Assembly (NCBI GenBank): GCA_039602395.1
Contig: JBCNJP010000025.1
Coordinates: 98,818,124-98,882,123 of the forward strand
Length of the DNA: 64,000 bases
From: Deinandra increscens subsp. villosa
Taxonomy: Eukaryota; Streptophyta; Magnoliopsida; Asterales; Asteraceae
Reading direction: 5' to 3'
Shown here: positions 24,267-33,906 of the stretch, piece after piece
Numbering within the stretch: position 1 is the first letter of the stretch
Layout of the letters: each line of letters starts with the position of its first letter
Notes under the pieces: model-generated
What the model was told of the DNA's origin: nothing
The model's database searches: none
What the model saw: only the letters and a program-made list of their open reading frames with translations
Program-made: the position numbers and the translations under genes

Positions 24267-27200
24267 ATGATGAAAAGATATGGGATTTTCTTGGCGATTT
24301 TAATGACTGGATTAATTTGTGGGAACGATATTATGGTGGAGGCGGCTGCGGTGACATGTGAACCTCCCTACGGATTGTTGCCATGCACAAGTGGTAGTGT
24401 TTGGGGAAGACTTTTCTTGATCATGGTTTACCAGTACTTGATGGCTCTGGGTCAAGGCTATATATCAAACGGGTCGGATAAATTCTTCTGCCTCATTGGA
24501 CCCGGTATCTTTGGAGCCAGTCTCTTCCACATTCTTGCAAATTTCCCCATGCTCTTTTTCATCCTTGGTACGCAATTAACAATATATAATTTCAATTCGG
24601 AACCAATATCCCCTATATCAAGAGGATCATTTAAGAACCAATTGTTTTTTAGAACTATTCAGAGCCACTAGATATATATATAAGAAAACCCTCATTAATT
24701 TGAGTGGTCCCTCTAAAAGGTGTGTGGTTCATAATGATTTTTAAAAGTTATCAAAACCAATTGGTTCTCAAAAGAACCAATTGTTTTTTAGAACTATTCA
24801 GAGCCACTAGATATATATATAAGAAAACCCTCATTAATTTGAGTGGTCCCTCTAAAAGTTAGTGGTTTATAATAATTCTTAAAAGTTATCAAAACTAATT
24901 GGTTCTCAAAATGATTCATTATAAATAATATTTTGTCTAAAAACAAGATTAAATCTGATTCATCCATTTTATGATTTAATGGTTTAAATTGAAATGGACA
25001 AAATTAAAAGGAGAAATGAAGGTGGAGGGACATTTAATATAAAACCATTTTTTTTTTCAAATTTTTTTTTCTAATTGTTTTAAACCTTCATAACTTTTTT
25101 ATACGGAATTATTTTTTATAACATTACATCATAAAATCAAACGTTCTTTCAAAAAACCTTACTAGATTGTAAAGAATTGTACTAGATTTAGTAGCTATAC
25201 TAGATTTGAATCTAGTATAACCCTCTTTCAAACATTTACTAGTTAAGACAAACTTCTACTAGATTCAATTCAAACAAACATGTACTAATTTTAATTCAAG
25301 ACAGATTTACACTAGAGTCATTTAAAAAAAAGTAACACATTCATACAAAAATAAAAAAAACAACACAAAACATATACTAGTATTGCTATAAGTACTATTT
25401 TATATGACATCATTTTTTTAAGGGAAAATTGCATAAATCCCCATACTTTGAATAAAAATTGCATATTTCCCCATAATACAAGTTTTTAATGCATAATGTA
25501 CAATGCTCTTAAAGCATGATTTGGAGAAATATGCAATTTCTCAACTTTAGAGGGGGAGATATGCAAATGCCATTTTTTTTAAAATTACATCATAAAATCA
25601 AGCATTTTATTCTCCTTATTTAACGTATGACATTGCTATTCTTTTATCCATATTTTTTTCAAATTATACATGTGCTATCGTATAACTTGCGTGATAATCA
25701 CTTCGTAATTATAAACAGATATGTTGCTTAAATATCAATATAACTTACATGATTATCCATATAAATTACGCAATTATTATATTATTATTTAGGGATAATT
25801 ATAAACATATAGCTTGCATGATTATCAATATAGCTAATATGATTATCATCTAACTTGAATAAGTGTTATCTTATGTGTGCGGATCATTCTACCCTTTTTT
25901 CTAAAATACACGTGATACGTCCTACCCAAATAGCCATTTATATAATTTTTTTTGAACGGCCCATCCATTAAACAATACTCAGCCTTAGCAAGACACTAAG
26001 GAGAGCCAAAAAGAGACAAACAAAGGAAAAAGAGATTACATATTAAACGTCGACCAATCCTTCCAACTAACCTTACTCTTCCTATTCCTATGCTTGAACC
26101 AAAGAAAGCTCCAAGCCTTTATGTCTTTTATCACCGCCTCGCGAGAAGGGATCACTCCTTCAAAGACCACTTTGTTTCTTTCACACCAAATCCACCAAAG
26201 AGTTGTAAGAATCACCACAGCCACAGCCATGTCTTTAGAAGAACCTCCCTTAGAGTCTTTGATTTCTTTTAAGACATCCTTAGCTTCAAAGAAAAAAAGA
26301 GGTTGAGTCTTGGTCCACTGATTGACTATAACCCAAACATAATTAGCGAATGTGCAAAGTGGTCAGCCGTCTCATCGTAGTCCCTGCACATCGGGCATAA
26401 ACCAGTAGCGACAGGAACGTTCCTTCTGACCAGCTGGTCCCTCGTCGGCAAACTGTCCCACCATAAACGCCAAGCCAGCAGGTGCACTTTGAACGGAACC
26501 TCTTTACATCTTTTCAGCCCCCAGTTAACAGCCACCTCCGAGTGTTCCTGCAGAATTTTTCTCAGCCCTTTAACCGTGAAAAATAAATCCTCCGACCCAA
26601 TCCATTGCCATTCATTGTTTATTTGGAGAAATAGAGATTGAATAGGCAAAAAACGATCCTCCAGAGCAGCCATGGATTTATGAAGGGCCTTCCAAATCCC
26701 ACTAATAACCGGACCATGGGGAATTCCAAAGAAAGGAGCACGAGAACCATGGATACTATCCACTACCTTCCTCCAAAGTTTATTAGGCTCCTTGAGATAT
26801 CTCCACACCCACTTGGCATTGAAACATAAATTCATTATGTCAAGGGGGACGAGTCCCAAACCCCCTTCGACATTTTAAAAATAATAATTTAATGTTACAA
26901 GGTTTTATTCTTTGACTAAGTCAACACTAGCAAATTTGGCGTTCAAGTGTTCAAGTGTTCCATCTTGGTGGTTTAATAACTTTAGTCACTTGTTTTCGTA
27001 ATATTGGTTGTCATACGAGTCACGTCAACTACTCGTATATGGCATTCATATATATGCACATGACTAGCTTTAAATTTTAGAATTGAGATTAAAGGTCACG
27101 TTAAATGGCGGAACCAGGGGAGGGTCAGGGGGGTCCGCTGACCCTCCGGCGACCATCCGGCCAACTGAACATTTTACGAACGATGGCATATAACTCTATC

Positions 27201-29387
27201 GTTGTTCTTTGTTGACCCTCTATAAAAGTTGTTTGGCTAAAAAATGAGATGAAAATAGTTAATTTTGTGCTATCAAAAAAGAAGGTTGGTCGACGATGTT
27301 GCAGGTTTCTAAGGTTGAAGATGATGCTTTTTAAATTAAGAAGAAATCATATTTTAAAAAGGGGTAGGTGGTTCATTTAAAGTTGTAAGTTTGACAAGAC
27401 CTCACAGGCTCACAATATTAAAAAAATATATTTTCTATTTAAAGTTTATTGACTCTTAAAGGTTTAATCTATATATAAATTCTTACTTTTTTTCTTATTT
27501 GTATATTCTGATTTAGATTCCGAAGGGATAAAACTTGTTATCTTTTTTATGAGTTTACATAATGCATATCATTTGTTCTAATATTTATTCAAGGAACATT
27601 TTTAATCATGTGCATTTTTTGTAGAAGGTTATTTCATTGAAAGAAAAACTTAAACAATGGGCAAAAGATTTATTAAAAATGTCTAATGCTTGTTTGCAAT
27701 TACACGGTCTAAGTATATTAAAAAAATCTAATGCTTGCTTGCAATTATTCGGGCTAGTATACGGTAGGAATTAAGGAGACTGTAGTAAATAAAATGCCAT
27801 TAAGCTTACATATGTGTTGGAAAATAAATTATTTTGACCCTCTAAGTAAAAAGTTCTGGTTCCGCCACTGGTCACGTACGTATATATATATCTTTTTGCA
27901 ATAAAAATATTATATTTTTCTGTCACATATTATTATTATATTTATTTTAATCATAATTTTTCAGCCTCTTTCTTCTAAATACTAAGTCTTTTCCTATTAA
28001 ATGTTATTTTTCCTATTAAATGTTATGATTCTAAAAATTTAAATTATATAATTAAATATAAAAATATAGACATTTTATTCTAAAAATATACTAAAAACAA
28101 TAAATCACAAAATTATCTTAAAGTATAAATTTATAATTCTTAAATCTTTTTCTTTTTGTTATTTATATTTTCTAACATATAATTCTTTATAGAAACTATT
28201 GTTTATAAAATGTTACATTTATTTAATTCATATACTACATGGGTTTCTAGCCTAATTAATTAATATAGATTTAAGAGTAAGACTAAACGGTCATTTTAAA
28301 CATATTTTTGTTATTAAAAAATCGCAAGGCTTCTCTGGTAAATATAGAAATCTAATAAATAAAACACATAAAATAATAAGAGAAAACAACAAATATGAAC
28401 AAAATATAATTAATCGACAAATATTAAGTGCAGAAAATGGATTATCGGGTGACGACAGGGGTGCATCTTTTAGCGCTGCAATGGGAATGAATGTGCTTGC
28501 AGGATCAGCGGTTATGAGTTTAACATTGATCTGGCCATCTGTCATAGCTTTCGGAAGTTATGATCTTGCAGAAGATGATCATGATGATGATACCATCATT
28601 TTACCACAATTACCGGGAGAAGACCCATCATTTATAAAGAAATTAACAGGTACTCAAACTAGCAGAACTCATGATAGCTAGCACTTCAAATCATATTTAA
28701 AGTATTGGATTTGGTTTAATTCTTTAGTTTTCTTTTTCCTTTAGCATATGGACTTAAAACTGATAGTGAAACAAGTTACACTGCACGAATCATGTTAGTG
28801 TCAATGATTCCGTTTCTGATTCTTCAACTTCCGAAAATCATCAATACAACTGCGGTTACACAAGTGATAGTTCTACTCACTCTCATTCTCACGGCCACTT
28901 TGTTTGTCGCCTACGCGTTGTATCAGGTTAGCCTTTTATGTTTTAGCTTTCAAGCAAAATAACTTCTAAGGATAACTTTAGGGGGGGGGGGGGGGTGATA
29001 TTCCCATACATACATGCAAATCTATAACATAATATCCATTTGATCAAATTAATCACACTCAAACAACCTAGCTTTCTATGGCCGTTTGGATTTTATGACG
29101 GTTATATCGTCCGCCCTACAGCCTAGCTGCCGTAAAATTTCCACTAAACAACCTTTGGATTAATAAATTTTGTTCCAGTTGATTTAGACTAGTATGACGT
29201 TAGCCATTATGGTAGGATGGTCGTCTGATTGAGTGGCATATCTTACGTATGTAACCTTTACACGAGTGTTTTATGTTATACTTCAAACGATCGCCTCTAA
29301 TATTGAATTAGAGAAATTTAGGGTAAAAATGGTTGGTTATGAAAATAGATAAATTAATTTAGAATATTTAAAAATTATATAAGAAAT

Positions 29388-29428
<41 letters not shown>

Positions 29429-32111
29429 GTGGGTAAAGATCATGTGAAAACCACTCCTTAGCCTAAAAACCTAAAAACCACTTAAATTAAGGGTAATAAA
29501 GTAATTTAATATTTAATTTTTAATATTATCAATACCACACACACCCCTATGTTTCATACATTTACAAAAGAACCCTTCCTTTTCCCACTCCATATCCCCA
29601 ACCCCTCCCCCCCCCACCCCCCCCACCCGTGTTGCATATATGCAACATAAGTGTGTTGCGTATATACAACCATCAACCCTCCAGCCCCACCCCTACCCAC
29701 CCCACCACCTCCCTCGTGTTGCATATATGCAACATAATTATATTTCATATATTCAACCCGCACCCCTTCCATCCCTAGCCCCCGCCCAACCCCACCCACC
29801 CCCCACCCCACCCCACTCGTGTTGCATATATGCAACATAAGTGTGTTGCACATATACAACCCCCACTTACCCCCAACCCGCACCCCTACCACCCCCATAC
29901 CCCCACCCACCCCCCACCCTGTGTTGCATATATGCAACATAATTATATTGCATATATGCAACCCCCAACCCACACCCATGCACCCCCCCCCCTTCATGTT
30001 GCATATATGCAACACAAATGTGTTGCATGTATATACAACCCCCAAACTGTAACCCCCCCCCCCCGCGTGTTGCATATGTGCAACACAGTTGTATTGCATA
30101 ATACAACCCCCACTTACCCCCCTATGTTACGTATATGCAACACCCTTGTGTTGCATATATACAACCCCGCTCCCCATCCACCCACCCCCACCCCCGTGTT
30201 GCATATATACAATCACACTCCCCACCCACCCACCACACCCCAACCCCCCGTGTTGCATATACGCAACACCCTTGTGTTGCATATAGGTAACACCCTTGTG
30301 TTGCATATAGGTAACACCCTTGTGTTGCAACATCAAATAAAACCATATTTCCCGCTAATGTTGCACATATGCAACATGTATATGATGCATATATGCAACA
30401 TGTCTTTTATTATAGTTTTATATGTCATGATGTTTTAATGCAATATACTATGTTGCATATATGCAATATTCTATATAGTGCATATTTGCAACATTAAATA
30501 AACCGTATTTATGCTTATGTTGCACATATGCAACATGTCCGTGTTTACAGTTTCAAATATTATGATATTCTAATGCAATATACTATATTGCATATATGTA
30601 ATATTCTATATTTTACTTTCGTTCGTTTATTTCACGAACTTGTTTCACCTGTGACCTCCTAACCCTCGAACTTCTCTCCATCTCTCTCTCAAACCCGACG
30701 ACCTTACGCAATTTGGTGTTGTTTTGATGGCTCGAGATAATATAGTAATAAGGATGATGAACACAAATGAAATATGGTTTACGAAGTAAATCAAGTTTGA
30801 ACGAAACTTAAAACCGATTACACCAATAGATTCGTACTTCAAATCCCAACAATATGAAGCCAGGTTTTATTTATATTGCCGAGTTATTAAAAATCCACCA
30901 TGGATGAGCTTCGCAAAGAATGTGAACTGTGAAAAAAAATTATGTTGCATATATGCAACGCGGAGGGTGGGGGGGTGCGGTGGGGTGGGGGGGTGCGGTT
31001 TTGTATATATACAATATAATAATGTTGCATATATGCAACACGGGAGTGGGGGGTGGGGGTGCGGGGTAGAAGGTTAGGGGTGGCAGGGGTGCGGGTTGGG
31101 GGGGTTGTAGTTATGAAATCTAATTATGTTGCATATATAAACACCGGGGGTGTGGGGGTGAGGATGCGGGTTGTAGTTATGAAATGTACTTATGTTGCAT
31201 ATATGCAACACGGGGGTGGGGGTGGGTGGTGAGGGAGGGTGGGGGTGGCAGGGGTACGGGTCGGTGGTTTTAGTTATGAAATGTAATTATGTTGCATATA
31301 TGCAACAGGGGGGGGTGGGTGGGTGGGTGGGTGTAGGCGGTGCGACAGGGGTAGGCGAGGCGACGGAGGTGCGGGTTGGGGGTTGTATATATACAATATA
31401 ATTATGTTGCATATATGCAACATGGGGGTGGGGTGGGTGGGGGTGGCGGGGTTGGGGGGAGGGGGCGGAGGGGAGTTGAAAGGGTAGGGGGTTGTTGTAA
31501 ATATATGAAACATGGTGTGTGTGTGGTAGTGATAATATTAAATATTAAATATTAAATTACTTTATTAGCCTTAATTGAAGTGGTTTTTAGGTTTTTAGGC
31601 TAAAAGAGGTTTTTAAGTGAACCTAACCCATATATATATATATAGGTAAAATATCCGTGTAGACCCCTTATTTTTTGTAGACCCCTTATAAAACTCAATA
31701 AAACTCATTAAAACTCACTAAAAATAAAACTCAGTTTTGTTAATTTAGTTTTTTTTATTTGCGATAAGCTTTTAAGAACAAAAAAAGACAATTAAAAAAA
31801 AAAGAAAAACGAAAAACATTAAAAATTGAACATTTTAAGACAATGAGTTTTAAAAATCAATGAGTTTAAAACTCAATAAACTCAATAAAACTCAGTGTTG
31901 CGTTTAAAACTCATTATTTTAAAACTCATTGTCTTAAAATGTTCGATTTTTAATGTTTTTTGTTTTTTTAATTTATTTATTTATTTTTTTTGGTTCTTAA
32001 AAGCTTATCGTAATAAAAAAAACCAAATTTACCACACTGAGTTTTATTTTTATTGAGTTTTATAGGGGTCTACGGGGTCTACAAAATTTAAGGGGTCTAC
32101 ACGGAACCCTT

Positions 32112-32189
<78 letters not shown>

Positions 32190-33906
32190 CTGAAATCTTC
32201 TTATAATTTATTAAGTTTTAGAATTATTTTTTTTTTGAACGGCTAATTTCTTTTTTCACCAATATATTTCACCAATATTTTTCACCATTGCCAAGGTTTG
32301 AACCCTAGTCTCTTCCCAAAGAAGCTTTGCCCCTTACCACTAGGCTACAACCTAAGTGGCTTTTAGAATATTAATATATTATTAATAAGAATAATTATTT
32401 TTTATTTTTAATTATATAATTTAATTATTTAATACTTAGTACTTAGTATTTAAAGAGTTGGTATTTTATAGGAGAGAGATAAAAAATTTGTAATTAGAAT
32501 GAATATGATGATAACACTTGATAAAAAAAATGTAGTCTTTAAGTAAAAGATTTTAATGATTAATTCAAATAAGAAAATATTGAGCTTTATTTTAAAGTAA
32601 AACGTGAGAGAAGGTGTAAAATTAAAACGTCAATCCCATTTTTGCTTGACCATCGTTTAATGTGTTAGCAAACGACCGTTTACTATGACAGATCATATTG
32701 CAATTTGCAAGTGGTATGAGAACACACCGTCACTAAATTTATTGAGTCATTCGATAAGATTTCATGCATATTTTAATGAAAATTAACCGTTTTCTATATT
32801 TACATGTAGATCTTCCGACCATGGATTCAAAACAGAAGATTCGATTATATCAGACAAAAGTTTGTCAAGAACAAGTTACTGAAACTACTTTCTACAAACG
32901 GAAAAGTAAATGTGCAGCTTATTAAAGAGTTAGTACATGCCTTAAACTAAGTTGTCTTTATTTCTTTTCTTTCTTTGGATTGAAAATAGTACTTACGATC
33001 AAGTGAAATAATACTAATCTGCAGCCTTTACACGGAACTTGACAAGAATCATGACAGTAAAGTGACTGATGCCGAGTTAAAAACTTTACTCTTAGGAATA
33101 CATTTGCAAGCAGACGGCGAACTAAGCGATGGATTTGTTGAAAGAATCATGGAACAATTCGATATGTCTGGTGACAAATGTATTCAAGAAGATGAGTTTG
33201 TTAGAATTTTATCAAAATGGCTCCAGGAAGCTAGGAAATCACTCTCTGATAATGATTATAATCCTCTTAGTTTCTTCAAGAAACCCAATGATCAGGGTGC
33301 AGATGAAGAACAACAACCCTTGATACCAAAGAATGAAAACCTTAATGATAAGGGCTTGATTTGGAATTATGTGAAAGCTTTGGCTTTAATTCTTTTAGGT
33401 ACTGTTGTGACAGCTCTCGTTGCGCTTCCACTCATAATGAATGTTTCTGGTTTTGCTATTGATGCAAATATCCCTTCTTTCCTTATCCCGTATGTTATAA
33501 TACCGTGTGCCATAAACATACCACGTCTCTTATCAACCATTAATTCAGCAAGACAAAAGACTCATCGTGCCGCATCTCTTACTCTCTCTCAGGTATTACA
33601 TTCATTCTTAACCTCAAAAGTGATTATGCGTTACTAATTAGTTTTACATTTTTGCAGATCTATTCGGGAGTGTTCATGAACAATATGAGTAGTTTGACAA
33701 CATTTTTGTTAAGTGTGTATATAAGAGATTTGCCATGGGATGTATCGGCTGAGGTTCTAGTTGTTTTGATTATTTGTGGAGTGATGGGAGTTTTCACAAG
33801 TACGAGGACAGTTTTTCCACTCTGGAGCGGGTACGTGGGTTATCTGTTATACCCTATATCGCTACTCATGTTGTATTTTCTTACCGTCGTTTGGGGTTGG
33901 TCATAG
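24267..33906 (+). CDS. NCL: NCL-like Na+/Ca2+ exchanger with EF-hands, lacking expected ion-site acids
   Basis: Six exons: 24267-24567, 28434-28649, 28745-28926, 32810-32928, 33025-33592, 33658-33906. All phases join and give 544 residues, near the family's length of about 580. N-terminal signal peptide (about 1-27), the CEPPYG...LPC segment and several membrane helices precede a cytosolic part with two canonical EF-hand loops: DKNHDSKVTDAE (279-290) and DMSGDKCIQEDE (319-330). A second helix bundle follows. NCL proteins are plant CaCA-superfamily exchangers. Here alpha repeat 1 reads FPML at 93-96 where relatives, as I recall them, have LPDA; alpha repeat 2 reads NIPR (437-440) where they have NSSE. 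Both proposed cation-coordinating acids are therefore missing, although the flanks (GLSG; SLTLS, MNN) align. Introns 1 and 3, each about 3.9 kb, hold many insertions. Confidence 0.9.
24634..24906. repeat. Two tandem MITE-like units in NCL intron 1
   Basis: Two units of about 135 bp (24634-24768 and 24773-24906) each begin AGAACCAATTG and end with its inverse, CAATTGGTTCT, and share most internal sequence. They look like a small TIR element duplicated in tandem. A 5' donor-like region precedes them; no coding potential. Confidence 0.6.
25423..25573. repeat. Small inverted-repeat (MITE-like) element in NCL intron 1
   Basis: The ends are imperfect inverted repeats around AAATTGCATATTTCCCC and GGGGAGATATGCAA. 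Related sequence occurs near 2400 and 37045. Confidence 0.45.
25946..26873 (-). mobile_element. 5'-truncated LINE, 3' end of ORF2 (zf-RVT region)
   Basis: On the minus strand, 26859-26326 encodes a typical plant LINE reverse-transcriptase C-terminus: a FNAKWVWRYL-like segment, then PFKVHLLAWRLWWDSLPTRD and a zinc-binding CPMC...DETADH motif. The frame breaks just after ADH by 1 nt. It resumes in another frame and ends with LTTLWWIWCERNKVVFEG (26230-26036). An A-tail, seen as the T-run at 25946-25953, follows GCCGTTCA. Only the last part of ORF2 is present, so it is a dead, 5'-truncated insertion, antisense within NCL intron 1. Confidence 0.85.
27102..27869. mobile_element. Non-autonomous hAT-like element in NCL intron 1
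   Basis: Inverted ends AATGGCGGAACCAG and (inverse) AGTGGCGGAACCAG, flanked by an 8-bp direct repeat GGTCACGT (27094-27101 and 27870-27877), as expected for hAT. 768 bp, no intact ORF. Internal TCTAATGCTTG(C/T)TTGCAATTA is duplicated at about 27682 and 27728. Confidence 0.75.
29431..31629. mobile_element. Foldback element with palindromic GTTGCATATATGCAAC array in NCL intron 3
   Basis: Terminal inverted repeats of about 140 bp (29431-29572 against 31496-31629) start GGGTAAAGATCATGTG and GGGTTAGGTTCACTTA. Inside, the 16-bp palindrome GTTGCATATATGCAAC occurs about ten times exactly and more than ten times in degenerate form. In the left arm (29580-30330) the units are separated by C-rich spacers (CCCCACCC-like). 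In the right arm (30940-31500) they are separated by G-rich spacers. So the whole element is one large inverted repeat around an AT-rich centre of about 600 bp. The centre includes 30645-30890, which resembles no gene I know. The target is a TA-repeat, which hides the TSD. Long reading frames here are low-complexity artefacts. Confidence 0.8.
31645..32114. mobile_element. Small foldback/MITE element, ACTCA-rich, in NCL intron 3
   Basis: The ends share CCGTGTAGACCCC in inverse orientation (about 31657 and 32090). The arms continue with inverted AAAACTCA/TGAGTTTT runs and matching AAGCTTTTAAGAAC-type segments. A perfect-looking hairpin around TTTTAAGACAATGAG lies at the centre. It sits in a TA-repeat only about 15 bp from the previous foldback element. 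No ORF. Confidence 0.65.
32115..32188. repeat. (TA)n microsatellite
   Basis: About 37 TA units, immediately after the small foldback element. Confidence 0.97.
32225..32360 (-). mobile_element. tRNA-derived SINE in NCL intron 3
   Basis: On the minus strand: box A-like TAGCCTAGTGG near the 5' end, box B-like GGTTCAAACC, a short body with repeated TTGGTGAAA units, then GCCGTTCAAAAAAAA. A 9-bp direct repeat TTTTAGAAT flanks it (32216-32224 and 32361-32369). At 136 bp it is complete for a short plant SINE. It lies about 450 bp before exon 4. Confidence 0.8.

Larger units (their letters stand above)
15283..24592. repeat. Right copy of the 9.3-kb near-identical duplication
   Basis: Matches 5499-14782. 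It begins at the first base after the N gap, and beyond 24592 the sequence is unique. It is 26 bp longer than the left copy through several small indels. Confidence 0.9.

Noticed and set aside
5499..24592. A recent gene-family expansion of DEAH9 and NCL
   Set aside because: The copies are cut exactly at a scaffold gap and differ like alleles, so overlapping contigs explain them better.
29554..30438. Long reading frames on both strands (up to 202 codons) at the palindrome array
   Set aside because: They arise from CCCCACCC-type and GTTGCATATATGCAAC repeats that lack stops in several frames at once. The translation is low-complexity and matches no domain.
29580..31500. A CRISPR-like array
   Set aside because: Regular short palindromic repeats are present, but the spacers are simple C- or G-rich sequence, the arms are inverted copies of each other, and the host is a plant intron.
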